This document shows, in pieces, positions 1 through 8,069 of a stretch of 64,000 nucleotides of DNA (the first letter of the stretch is position 1; each line of letters starts with the position of its first letter). The notes under the pieces are model-generated. The model searched no databases. It had not been told where the DNA came from and was given only the letters and a program-made list of their open reading frames with translations. The translations under genes and the position numbers were made by a program. The stretch is taken from NCBI GenBank assembly GCA_018902755.1, contig JAHIQI010000046.1, positions 110,225 through 174,224 on the forward strand, written 5' to 3'. This DNA comes from Pseudomonadota bacterium (GTDB taxonomy: Bacteria > Desulfobacterota > Desulfarculia > Desulfarculales > Desulfarculaceae).

Positions 1-136
1 CGTCAGAAAAAGATTGACACTATTTGCCCACTGTGTTGTGTTTGGTGGCGCCAGCGCCCCCGGCGCGGGCATACCTGAAAAGCCAAGCAAACTTAATTGC
101 CTAACACACGGCATTGTCTCATGAAAGGAGTAGGCC

Positions 137-1012
137 ATGGCGGCTGAGTTGATCAAGGGCTTGCCCATCGCCAAAGCGATCCGCGAAGAAATTATCGAGG
201 AAGTCAACGGACTCAAGGCCAAGGGCGTGCAGCCCAAGCTGGCCGTTCTGTTGGTTGGCGACGACCCGGGCAGCGTCTGGTACGCCAAGTCCAAGGTAGG
301 CGTCGGCGAAAAACTGGGCATCGAGGTGGACCTGCACACCATGGCCCCGGACACCAGCGAAGAGACCGTCCTGGAGCAGATCCAGGGCTGGAACATGGAC
401 TCTTCGGTGCATGGCATCCTGGTGGAACTGCCCCTGCCCAAGGGCCTCTCCAAGGAAAAGGTCATGGAGTCCATCAACCCCAAAAAGGACGTGGACGGGG
501 TGCACCCGGTCAACCGCGGCTATCTCCTGGGCGGCCAGGAGCACCTGGCCCTGGTGCCGGCCACTCCGCTGTCTTGCATCGCTCTGGCCGAGCGGGCGGG
601 CATCGACTTCAAGGGCAAGCGAGTCACCCTGGTCGGCCGTGGCGACACCGTGGGCCGCCCCCTGGCCAGCCTGCTGATCAAGCGCGACGCCACCATCACC
701 GTATGCCACACCAAGACCAAGGACCTGGCCGCCGAGTGCCAGCGCGGCGAGATAGTGGTCGCGGCCGCCGGTTTCGCCGGTTTGGTGAAGAAGAACATGA
801 TCAGCCCCGGCGCGGTGGTAATCGACGCGGGCGTCAACGAGATCAAGGACGAGGCGACCGGCGAGAGCAAGTACGTGGGCGACTGCGAGCCCGACGTGGC
901 CGACGTGGCCGCGGCCCTGAGCCCGGTCCCCGGCGGTGTTGGCAGCCTGACCACCACCATCATCATGGGCAACGTGCTCAAGGCCCTCAAGCTCCAGGGC
1001 GCGGACAAATAA
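137..1012 (+). CDS. folD: FolD: methylenetetrahydrofolate dehydrogenase (cyclohydrolase activity doubtful)
   Basis: This is a FolD-family protein of 291 aa, the usual length. FolD oxidises 5,10-methylene-THF to methenyl-THF and normally also hydrolyses that to 10-formyl-THF in the cytoplasm. Tyr49 and Lys53 (YAKSK), DVDG with Asp120 and the late PGGVG motif are present. The residue equivalent to E. coli Gln98 is Glu97 (VELPLP instead of VQLPLP). Other signatures also drift: GDDPGS for the usual PAS, GRGDTVG for GRSxxVG, and PGGVGSLT for PGGVGPMT. The start ATG follows AAAGGAG at 124-130. fchA begins 12 bp downstream, so a separate cyclohydrolase is made in the same operon. A TTGACA lies at 14-19 but its -10 is poor. 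The family call is firm; loss of cyclohydrolase activity is inference. Confidence 0.93.
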   Translation: MAAELIKGLPIAKAIREEIIEEVNGLKAKGVQPKLAVLLVGDDPGSVWYAKSKVGVGEKLGIEVDLHTMAPDTSEETVLEQIQGWNMDSSVHGILVELPLPKGLSKEKVMESINPKKDVDGVHPVNRGYLLGGQEHLALVPATPLSCIALAERAGIDFKGKRVTLVGRGDTVGRPLASLLIKRDATITVCHTKTKDLAAECQRGEIVVAAAGFAGLVKKNMISPGAVVIDAGVNEIKDEATGESKYVGDCEPDVADVAAALSPVPGGVGSLTTTIIMGNVLKALKLQGADK

Positions 1013-1024
1013 GGAGGAGCGAAA

Positions 1025-1663
1025 ATGGCCCAGCAAGTCTATGAGATGACCCTGAACGACTTTATCGAAATCGCGGCCTCCAAGAGCCACACTCCCGGCG
1101 GCGGCAACGTGTCGGCGGTGGTGGCCACCCTGGCCGCCTCCATGGTGGCCATGGTGGGCAACCTCACCCTGTCCAACAAGAAGTACGAGGAGCACAAGGA
1201 CCAGGCCCAGGGCTGCGTGGACCGGGTCATGGGCATGATCGCCAAGCTCAAGGACCTGACCGTCAAGGACATGGAAGCCTTCGACGCCTACATGGGCGTG
1301 TTCAAGATGCCCAAGGACACCGACGAGGAGAAGGCGGCCCGCAAGCAGGCCATGGAAAACGCGGCCAAGCAGGCCACCCTGGTGCCCCTGGATATCTGCA
1401 AGACCTGCCTGGACATCGTGGCCGAGGCCGACGGCCTGTCCAATTACGGCAACCTCATGGCCATCAGCGACGTGGGCGTGGGGGCCATGGTGGCCGAGGC
1501 CGCCCTGCGTTCCTGCATGCTCAGCGTGGACATCAACGTGCCCAGCATCAAGGACCAGGAATTTGTGAAGGACGTCCTGGCCGAGAAGGCGCGCCTGTTC
1601 ACCCAGGCCGAGAAGCTGCGCACCCTGGCCATGGCCCGGGTCATCGAGAAGATGGGCGGCTAG
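1025..1663 (+). CDS. fchA: FchA-type methenyltetrahydrofolate cyclohydrolase (formiminotransferase-cyclodeaminase family)
   Basis: The 212-aa protein has the all-helical cyclodeaminase fold signature: an N-terminal FIEIAASKSHTPGGGNVSA loop and a long helical body ending in LAMARVIEKM. FchA proteins hydrolyse 5,10-methenyl-THF to 10-formyl-THF and are typical of acetogens, purine fermenters and some sulfate reducers. AAGGAGG just after the folD stop supports the ATG at 1025. The gene is the second of a two-gene unit with folD and is followed by a strong terminator at 1686-1717. A formimino-THF cyclodeaminase role cannot be excluded from sequence alone, but no histidine degradation gene is nearby and the folD pairing favours the cyclohydrolase. 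Confidence 0.85.
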   Translation: MAQQVYEMTLNDFIEIAASKSHTPGGGNVSAVVATLAASMVAMVGNLTLSNKKYEEHKDQAQGCVDRVMGMIAKLKDLTVKDMEAFDAYMGVFKMPKDTDEEKAARKQAMENAAKQATLVPLDICKTCLDIVAEADGLSNYGNLMAISDVGVGAMVAEAALRSCMLSVDINVPSIKDQEFVKDVLAEKARLFTQAEKLRTLAMARVIEKMGG

Positions 1664-1685
1664 CCTCCCGCGACCGAAAAACCCG

Positions 1686-1717
1686 GCGGGGGCCCTTAGG
1701 GGCTCCCGCTTTTTTTT
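1686..1717 (+). terminator. Intrinsic terminator of folD-fchA
   Basis: A 10-bp G/C-rich stem (GCGGGGGCCC pairing with GGGCTCCCGC, with one G-T pair) and a short loop are followed directly by eight T residues. It lies 22 bp after the fchA stop. Confidence 0.85.
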
Positions 1718-1767
1718 GGGCTATAGCCCCTGTTGCGGGGTAGGCGGGCCTGTGATAGTTTTTCCAC

Positions 1768-2175
1768 ATGCGCAAGGGGTTTTTATTCAGATGGGTGGTC
1801 AACGCCCTGGGCCTTTTGTTCGTGTCCTGGTTGTTTGAAGGCATCCAGGTGAACGGAATAGGCTGGGCGTTCGTGGCCGCCCTGTTTTTAGGCGTGTTCA
1901 ACGCCTTGGTCCGCCCGGTCCTTATTCTGCTCACCCTGCCCATAACCCTGGTCACCATGGGCCTGTTCATCGTGGTGATCAACGCCCTGATGCTCTGGCT
2001 CACCGGCACCCTGTTGGCCGGGTTCCAGGTGCACGGCTTCTGGACGGCGGTGGGCGGCGCCTTGATATTGAGCGTCATAAGCATGGCGGCCAACTCCCTG
2101 GTGGGGGATAGGGGCAATATCGAGGTCATAGACATGCGCCGGGACGCGCAGGGCCGATGGGAGCGGAGGGACTAG
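1768..2175 (+). CDS. Phage-holin-4_7/YvlD family small membrane protein
   Basis: The 135-aa protein has four predicted membrane segments, with the family-typical NALVRPVL..LTLPITLVTMGLF core linking the second and third. It ends in a charged cytoplasmic tail (DMRRDAQGRWERRD). This matches PF04020 (YvlD, 'mycobacterial 4-TMS holin' superfamily IV), a widespread inner-membrane family of unknown function. No phage genes are nearby, so a holin role is unlikely. The 91-aa gene at 2179 starts 3 bp after its stop, so the two are probably co-translated. A hydrophobic start at 1768 is the first in-frame ATG. Confidence 0.8.
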   Translation: MRKGFLFRWVVNALGLLFVSWLFEGIQVNGIGWAFVAALFLGVFNALVRPVLILLTLPITLVTMGLFIVVINALMLWLTGTLLAGFQVHGFWTAVGGALILSVISMAANSLVGDRGNIEVIDMRRDAQGRWERRD

Positions 2176-2178
2176 ACC

Positions 2179-2454
2179 ATGGAAACTCACCAGAGGTCGT
2201 TGCAGCTAAGGGTCGATTCCTGCCAGGAAGTCATAGACCACATCAGCCGCCGCTTGTCGGCCGAGGACATCAACCCCCGCATCGTGGACCAGCTCGAGCG
2301 CCTGCGCGAGTTGTTGGCCTTTTTGGACCACCGCCTGGTCAACGAGAACGACCTCTACCGCATCGAGGTTTCCACCAACCAACTCCTGCGCGAACTGGGA
2401 GTGCTGTTCAACCACAACCACTTCGGCTCCCTCTACGACCACACCCTGCAATAG
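2179..2454 (+). CDS. Conserved small helical protein of unknown function
   Basis: This 91-aa soluble protein starts 3 bp after the YvlD-like gene and is probably in the same transcript. It is predicted to be mostly helical and rich in Arg, Leu and Glu (for example DQLERLRELLAFLDHRL). No signal peptide, membrane segment or catalytic motif is visible. I do not recognise a family. The coding call rests on tight spacing, GC-rich codon use matching neighbours, and the absence of a better frame. Confidence 0.6.
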   Translation: METHQRSLQLRVDSCQEVIDHISRRLSAEDINPRIVDQLERLRELLAFLDHRLVNENDLYRIEVSTNQLLRELGVLFNHNHFGSLYDHTLQ

Positions 2455-2603
2455 CCGCCGCACCGGCCACCTCCCCCATTAGCATCCGCCGCCACGGCGC
2501 GGCCCATCTTGACAAGCGGCCCCCCGGCTCCTACTCTTGAGTTAGCCACGATTATTAGGTATATAGGCTTCCGGTTTCCCAAACCGGCACAGGGAGGATC
2601 GCC

Positions 2604-2714
2604 TTGCCCCTTCGCCTTTTGGCCCTGGCGGCCAACAACATCATCCTGGCCCTGACCCTGGCCGTGTCCCTGTTCCTGGTGGGCCTGGTCACCCTTGCCC
2701 GCGTCCGGAACTAA
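2604..2714 (+). CDS. Putative 36-aa single-pass membrane microprotein
   Basis: A TTG start at 2604 lies 5 bp after a good ribosome binding site (AGGGAGG at 2591-2597). It opens a 36-codon frame ending in TAA at 2712-2714. The peptide is a short basic head (PLRLLALAANN), about 20 hydrophobic residues and a basic tail (ARVRN), the layout of a single-pass small membrane protein. The next gene starts 4 bp after its stop and has little ribosome binding sequence of its own, which suggests coupling. No family is recognised. The hydrophobic pattern and Shine-Dalgarno are seen; translation is inferred. Confidence 0.5.
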   Translation: MPLRLLALAANNIILALTLAVSLFLVGLVTLARVRN

Positions 2715-2718
2715 CACC

Positions 2719-4134
2719 ATGCGCATCTTGCTGGCCGACCCGCCCCGCAAAGAGCAGTATTACGACCTAAGCTACCCCAACATCGGCATCCTCTACCTGA
2801 TCAGCTATCTGCGCGAGCATTACCAGGGCGAACTCCAGGTGCGCTACCTGGAGGGGCAGGCCTCCCTGAACGACCACCTCACGGCCATCGCCCAGTTCAA
2901 GCCCGACATCTACGGCATGTCCTTCGCCCTGTGGACCGCCCGCCTGGCCCAGCGCACCATCGACGCGGTCAAGGAGCGCTATCCCGAGCTGATAACCATC
3001 TGCGGCGGGCCCCAGCCCACGGCGGACTACGCCGAGGTTTTGGCCAAGTCCAAGGTGGACTACTGCTGCCTGGGCGAGGGCGAACAGACCTTCCTGGAGT
3101 TCGTGCGGGCCGTTGAGCGTGGCGAGCGCGACATGAGCGGAGTGCCCGGCCTGGCCTGGCGCGGGCCGGACGGCGCACCGGAGCTGAGCCCCAAGCGGGC
3201 CTTCATCAAGAGCCTGGACGACATCCCCCTGCCCGCCTGGGACCTGGTGGATTTCGCCAAGTATCCGGGCATGCACATCCACCAGGCCTCCCCCCAGACC
3301 CATCTGCTGGTGAGCCGGGGCTGCCCCTTTGACTGTAACTTTTGCGCCAACGCGGTGTGGAAGTACAACAAGCCCTGGGTGCGTCTCCGTAGCCCCCAGA
3401 ACGTCGCCCTGGAGGTAGAGCTTCTCTACCAGCGGGGCATCCGCGAAATCTACATGACCTCCGACGAGTTCAACGTCAGCGCCAAGTGGGCCCTGGAGGT
3501 GTGCGCGGCCCTGGAGAAGCTGGGGCACCGCGACCTGTATTTCCAGTGCAACGTTCGCGCCGACATCGTGACCCCGGAGTTGGCCCAGGCCTTCAAGCGC
3601 ATCAACCTGTGGATGGTGCACCTGGGCATCGAGAGCGGCAACCAGGCCACCCTGGACGGCATTGGCAAGCATGTGACCCTGCCCCAGATCGAGGCCGCCT
3701 GCCGGGCCTTCAAGGCCGAAGGCCTGAGCATCTTCGGCTTCGTGATGCTCTTCCACGCCTGGGAAGAGGACGGCCGCCTGCGCTGGGAAGGGCCGACCGA
3801 GGTGGACAACACCTTCCGTTTTTGCCGCAAGCTGCTCTCGCGCAAGCTCATCGACTACATGTCCTGGCAGGTGGCCACCCCCATGCCCGGCTCCCGTTTG
3901 TGGCAAATCGCCCAGCGCCACAGCCTGGTGCCCGACAAGACCATCGAGGACGTGTGGTCGCAGAACATGCTCCTGCCAGGGGTGTGCGAGGACCAGGTCA
4001 AGGCCAAGCTGCGCAAGGGCATGCTGCTTAAGAACTTCTATCTGCTGAAAAACGGCAAGATCAACCTGCGCCACGGCGACCGCATCTGGCGCAACCTCAA
4101 GGTGCTTCTGGGCGGACGCCTAAGCAAGGCCTAG
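2719..4134 (+). CDS. B12-binding-domain radical SAM protein
   Basis: This 471-aa enzyme has an N-terminal cobalamin-binding Rossmann domain (about residues 1-150; MRILLADPP, then ICGGPQPTADY) and a radical SAM domain with the [4Fe-4S] motif CPFDCNFC near residue 205. The family includes methyltransferases and ring-forming enzymes acting on lipids, hopanoids, cofactors and peptides; the substrate here cannot be told. The final ~70 residues (LLKNFYLLKNGKINLRHG) are typical of lipid- or sugar-linked members. I chose ATG 2719 over an upstream in-frame TTG because the family begins MRILL and because a small membrane ORF occupies the upstream bases. Its 3' end overlaps the convergent glycosyltransferase gene by 15 bp. 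Confidence 0.85.
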   Translation: MRILLADPPRKEQYYDLSYPNIGILYLISYLREHYQGELQVRYLEGQASLNDHLTAIAQFKPDIYGMSFALWTARLAQRTIDAVKERYPELITICGGPQPTADYAEVLAKSKVDYCCLGEGEQTFLEFVRAVERGERDMSGVPGLAWRGPDGAPELSPKRAFIKSLDDIPLPAWDLVDFAKYPGMHIHQASPQTHLLVSRGCPFDCNFCANAVWKYNKPWVRLRSPQNVALEVELLYQRGIREIYMTSDEFNVSAKWALEVCAALEKLGHRDLYFQCNVRADIVTPELAQAFKRINLWMVHLGIESGNQATLDGIGKHVTLPQIEAACRAFKAEGLSIFGFVMLFHAWEEDGRLRWEGPTEVDNTFRFCRKLLSRKLIDYMSWQVATPMPGSRLWQIAQRHSLVPDKTIEDVWSQNMLLPGVCEDQVKAKLRKGMLLKNFYLLKNGKINLRHGDRIWRNLKVLLGGRLSKA

Positions 4135-5226
4135 GCGGTACAGCTCAACATAGGCCTTGGCCATGGCCTCCAGGGAGAAGCGCTCAGCCACCCGCCTGGC
4201 CCCTGACCGGCCATAGGCTTGGCTGCGTTCAGGGTCGCCCAAGAGCGCGCCCATGGCCTGGGCCAAGGCGGCAGGCTCCGATGGCGGCACCAGCAGGCCG
4301 GTCTCCTCGGGTATGACCAATTCCGGGGTGCCCCCCACCGCCGTGGCCGCCACGGGCAGGCCCCCGGCCATGGCCTCCAGCAGGGCCATGGATATGCCCT
4401 CGGTGAGGGAGCTGAGGGCGAAAAGGTCGCAGGCGGCCAGCAGGCGGGGCACGTCGGAGCGCTCGCCCAGGAAGGCTACACGCCCGCCCAGGCCCAACTC
4501 GCCGGTCAATCGCTCCAACTCATCCCTGGCCGGGCCGTGGCCCACCAGGAACAAACGCGGCCCCGATAGCTCGGCCAGGGCCCGCAGCAGGGTGGCGTAG
4601 TCTTTCTCGTGCGAAAGCCGCCCCACGCTGATGATGGCCTGGTCGCCCGGCCCCAGGCCCAGCTCCCGGCGCGCTGCCTGGCGCTCCTCGCGGGCGGCGA
4701 TCATCTCCTGCACGTCGATGCCGTTGTACACCAGATGCAGGCGCGAGGCGGGGATGTGATCCAGGTTCCGGGCGGCGGCCAGGGCGTCCTGGCTCACGCA
4801 GGCGGTGGCCGCGCAGCGGGCGGCCAGGATGCGGCGCAAACGGCGGTGGCGCTCGCTGCCGCCGTAGTTGGCCCCGTGCAAGGTCACCACCACCGGGCAA
4901 CGGGTGAACAGCGAGGCCATAACCGCGTAGAGTTGGGACACGGTGTTGTGGGCGTGCAGCACGTCGGCCCTGGTGGTGCCCACCAGGCGGGCCAGGCTCC
5001 GGGCCAGCTTCAGGTCCAGGCCGGGGGCCTTGTGCATCTCCCAGTGCTTGATTCCAGGCCCCAGGTCCTGGGCCATGCCGCCGGCCCCGCCCAGGGTGAC
5101 CACCTCGGCGGCGCAGCCCTGGGCGGGCAGGCCTTTGAGCAGGTGCACCACCACCCGCTCCATGCCCCCCACCTCCAGGGACCAAACCACTTGCAGCACC
5201 TTGACGGCTGATTTCGCTGGGGGCAT
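4120..5226 (-). CDS. GT4-family glycosyltransferase, EPS/PEP-CTERM-type
   Basis: The 368-aa protein is a GT-B retaining glycosyltransferase. The N-terminal domain opens with VLQVVWSLEVGGMERVV and the C-terminal domain has the nucleotide-sugar motif SLTEGISMALLEAMAGGLPVA (E-x7-E). The opening resembles sugar transferases linked to exopolysaccharide and PEP-CTERM/exosortase loci. AAGGAAA precedes the ATG at 5226. It is divergent from the asparagine-synthetase-type gene at 5370, with about 140 bp between them, an arrangement often seen in polysaccharide clusters. Acceptor and donor sugars are unknown. Confidence 0.82.
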   Translation of the reverse strand: MPPAKSAVKVLQVVWSLEVGGMERVVVHLLKGLPAQGCAAEVVTLGGAGGMAQDLGPGIKHWEMHKAPGLDLKLARSLARLVGTTRADVLHAHNTVSQLYAVMASLFTRCPVVVTLHGANYGGSERHRRLRRILAARCAATACVSQDALAAARNLDHIPASRLHLVYNGIDVQEMIAAREERQAARRELGLGPGDQAIISVGRLSHEKDYATLLRALAELSGPRLFLVGHGPARDELERLTGELGLGGRVAFLGERSDVPRLLAACDLFALSSLTEGISMALLEAMAGGLPVAATAVGGTPELVIPEETGLLVPPSEPAALAQAMGALLGDPERSQAYGRSGARRVAERFSLEAMAKAYVELYRLGLA

Positions 5227-5369
5227 ATCGTTTCCTTGGGCCGGGGCCGTTGCTGGTTTGCCGTAGCCCTAAAGGTAAACCCCCGGCCGCCTCTCTGGCA
5301 AGCCGGGCTGGTGCGGCGAGGAGTTTTCCGGCAGAATGTAAAACGTCCCTAGCATGGAGCGGCGCGGAC

Positions 5370-7274
5370 ATGTGCGGCATCTTCGGATATTTCAGCCCCC
5401 CCGGCGGCCAGGCCGATGCCTCGGCCTGCGCGGCGGCCACCGCGCTCATGGCCCATCGCGGCCCGGACGCGGACGGCCGCTGGCAGAGCGCCGACGGGGC
5501 GGTGTTTCTGGGCCACCGCCGCCTGTCCATCATCGACCTGTCCAGCGCGGCCAACCAGCCCATGTTCTCCCCCGGCGGCAAGGTGTTGATCTACAACGGC
5601 GAGATCTACAACTACCGCGAGCTGCGGGCCGAGCTGGAGGCTCGGGGCCAACGCTTCACCACCAGCAGCGACACCGAGGTGCTGCTCCTGGCCCTGGAGC
5701 AGTGGGGCCCCGAGGCCGCCCTGCCCAAGCTCAGGGGCATGTTCTCCCTGGTGCTGTGGGACCCGGCGCAGGGCCGCGCCCTTTTGGCCCGGGACCCCTT
5801 CGGCATCAAGCCCCTGTATTTGTGGCAAGGGCCAAAGGGCGAGTTGGCCGCGGCCTCGGAGATAAAGGCCTTTTACGCCCTGCCAGGCTTCACCCCGGAG
5901 CTGGACGCCCACTCCCTGCCCGAGTATCTGCGCTTCCGCTCCCTCAGCGGCAACCGCACGTTGCTGAAGGACGTGAGCAAGCTGCCTCCCGCCTCCTTCG
6001 CCTGGCACCGCCCCGGCGAGACGCTCCGCCCGGTCAAGTATTGGGACCTCACCCAGGACCTGGACCCCGAGCCGGCGCGCTCCGGCCTGGCCGCCAACAC
6101 CACCCGCTTTGTGGAGCTGTTCCGCCAGACGGTGCGGGCCCACCTCATCGCCGACGTGCCGGTGGGCACCCAGTTCTCCGGCGGGGTGGACTCCAGCCTG
6201 GTGTCGGCCGTGGCCAGGCGCGACCTGGGCGCGGCGCTGGCGGGCTTTTTCTGCCGGGTGGACGACCCGGCCTGCGACGAGTCGGCCTATGCCCAGGCCA
6301 TCGCCCAAGCCCTGGGCATGCGGGTGCACCAGGACGAGCTCACCTCCGGGGTGCTGTTCTCGGAGTTGCTGGATCAACTCACCTGGCACCAGGACGAGCC
6401 CCTGACCCACCCCAACTCCATGGGCATCTTTCTGCTCTCGCGCCTGGCCAAGGGCCAAGTGAAGGTGCTCTTGTCCGGGGAAACCGCCGACGAGATTTTC
6501 GCGGGCTACGACGCCCACCGCCGCCTCTTGGCCTTCGCCCGCCTGGCCGGGGTGCCTAGCGCCCTGCTGGGACCGGCCCAGGCCCTGTGCGGACTCAGCT
6601 CCCGTTTGCGCTCGGTGGCTCTGTTGCTGGAGGAATACCGGGGGCAGGATTTGGAGACCCTCACCCTGACCCGCCGCCAGCACCTGGACGGCCCGGCCCT
6701 GGAGGCCCTGTTGGGGGCGGGCGCGGACCGGGCCTCCCTGGCCTCGCGACGGGAGGCGCTCGCTCCCCATGCCGGGGCCGACCCCCTCACCCGCTTCCAG
6801 CTCTACGATCTGGCGGTGTACCTGCCGCCCATCATGGAGCGCCAGGACAAGATGTCCATGGCCGCCTCCATCGAAACCAGGGTGCCTTTCGCCGATGTGC
6901 AGGTGGGGCGCTTCGCCCTGTCGCTGCCCCCGGAGCAGCGGGCCACGGTGAAGCGCGGCAAGGTGATTCTGAAGGAGGCCCTGGCCCGCTACGTGCCTCC
7001 CAGCACGGTGGAGCGGCGCAAGGCCGGATTCGGCATACCCCTGGCCGCCTGGCTGGAGAGCCCCGGCGGCAGGGAGCGTCGCAAGGCCCTGGCCGGAAGC
7101 CATTCATCCCTGGCCCCCTACCTGGACCAAGCCTCCATGCGCCCCCTGTTGGAGGGCCCGCGAAACGCGGCCCAGGCCGACGCCCTGTGGAGCCTCATCG
7201 CCCTCAACACCTGGGGCCGCCTGTTCCTCTCGCGGGACGCCGTGCTTGCCGCGCCCCGGGCGGTACCGCTGTAA
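5370..7274 (+). CDS. asnB: Asparagine synthase (glutamine-hydrolysing)-type amidotransferase
   Basis: The 634-aa protein has an N-terminal Ntn glutaminase domain with Cys as the residue after Met (MCGIFGYF) and a C-terminal synthetase domain with the ATP PP-loop (FSGGVDSSL). It converts aspartate to asparagine, or amidates a similar carboxylate, using glutamine and ATP. The start at 5370 is fixed by the catalytic Cys; a longer frame from 5250 would bury it. The length and the divergent GT4 neighbour fit the exosortase/EPS-associated amidotransferase branch as well as general AsnB. A PEP-CTERM substrate lies at 59.7 kb, but no exosortase is in the window. The gene ends 3 bp before the convergent SDR gene. 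Confidence 0.85.
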   Translation: MCGIFGYFSPPGGQADASACAAATALMAHRGPDADGRWQSADGAVFLGHRRLSIIDLSSAANQPMFSPGGKVLIYNGEIYNYRELRAELEARGQRFTTSSDTEVLLLALEQWGPEAALPKLRGMFSLVLWDPAQGRALLARDPFGIKPLYLWQGPKGELAAASEIKAFYALPGFTPELDAHSLPEYLRFRSLSGNRTLLKDVSKLPPASFAWHRPGETLRPVKYWDLTQDLDPEPARSGLAANTTRFVELFRQTVRAHLIADVPVGTQFSGGVDSSLVSAVARRDLGAALAGFFCRVDDPACDESAYAQAIAQALGMRVHQDELTSGVLFSELLDQLTWHQDEPLTHPNSMGIFLLSRLAKGQVKVLLSGETADEIFAGYDAHRRLLAFARLAGVPSALLGPAQALCGLSSRLRSVALLLEEYRGQDLETLTLTRRQHLDGPALEALLGAGADRASLASRREALAPHAGADPLTRFQLYDLAVYLPPIMERQDKMSMAASIETRVPFADVQVGRFALSLPPEQRATVKRGKVILKEALARYVPPSTVERRKAGFGIPLAAWLESPGGRERRKALAGSHSSLAPYLDQASMRPLLEGPRNAAQADALWSLIALNTWGRLFLSRDAVLAAPRAVPL

Positions 7275-7277
7275 AAG

Positions 7278-8069
7278 TTAGGTAAGGCCCCGGTGCAGGC
7301 CACCGTCGATGAGGTAGCTGACCCCGGTGATGTAGGTGGCGCGCTCGCTGGCCAAAAACACCACCAAGTCGGCGAACTCCTCGGGCTTGCCCAGGCGTTT
7401 CATGGGGATGGCCGCCACCGCGTTGGCCAGGGCCTCGTCGCGGCTGATGCCCCCGGTCTCGGCCCGGTGCTTCAGGAGCTGATCCACCCGCTCGGTGAGC
7501 ATCCAGCCGGGCAGCACGTTGTTTACCGTCACGCCTGAAGTACCCACCTCGTCGGCCAGAGTCTTGGCCCAGCCCGTCACCGCCGCGCGGATGCTGTTGC
7601 TCAGAATCAGCCCGGCCAGGGGCTGCTTCACCGACACGCTGCTCATGTTGACCACGCGGCCCCAGCCCTTTTCCACCATGGCGGGCAGGAGCACCCGGGT
7701 CATGGCCTGGGCCGAAAGCAATGTAAGCTCCACCGCCTTGCGCCAGGCCTCCTCGTCCAGGTCCAGGAACTCGCCGGTGGACGGGCCGCCCGCGTTGTTC
7801 ACCAGGATGTCCACCCCGCCCAGCTCCTTTGCGGCCGCCTGAGCGAATTCCGCCGCCGCGCCGCGCTCGGCCAAGTCCACCGGTTGGGCAAAGACCTTCA
7901 CCCCGTAGTCATCGGCGATCTGCTGCGCCGCCTGGGAGAGTTTTTCCTCGCCCCTGGCGCACAGGGCCAAGTCGCAGCCCTCGGCGGCCAGGCCACGGGC
8001 CACGGCGTATCCCAGGCCCCGGCTGGCTCCGCCCACCAGGGCCACTCGCCCCTTAATCCCCATCTGCAT
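7278..8069 (-). CDS. Atypical short-chain dehydrogenase/reductase lacking the Tyr-Lys catalytic pair
   Basis: The 263-aa Rossmann protein has the SDR cofactor loop GGASRGLG (13-20), the NNAG motif (91-94) and SSVSV (143-147). At the position of YxxxK it has S157 and R161 (SNSIR), so the catalytic Tyr and Lys are replaced. A subgroup of FabG-like SDRs carries this change; whether they are redox-active is not known to me. AGGAGG lies upstream of the ATG at 8069. The gene overlaps the 3' end of the ABC subunit gene by 17 bp and is last in the operon tlpA-like/ABC/ABC/SDR. Confidence 0.82.
   Translation of the reverse strand: MQMGIKGRVALVGGASRGLGYAVARGLAAEGCDLALCARGEEKLSQAAQQIADDYGVKVFAQPVDLAERGAAAEFAQAAAKELGGVDILVNNAGGPSTGEFLDLDEEAWRKAVELTLLSAQAMTRVLLPAMVEKGWGRVVNMSSVSVKQPLAGLILSNSIRAAVTGWAKTLADEVGTSGVTVNNVLPGWMLTERVDQLLKHRAETGGISRDEALANAVAAIPMKRLGKPEEFADLVVFLASERATYITGVSYLIDGGLHRGLT

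Noticed and set aside
1768..2175. Phage holin and prophage
   Set aside because: The YvlD family is chromosomal and there are no phage genes near it.
5250..5369. 40-residue N-terminal extension of the asparagine synthase
   Set aside because: The catalytic Cys must follow the initiator Met, which fixes the start at 5370.
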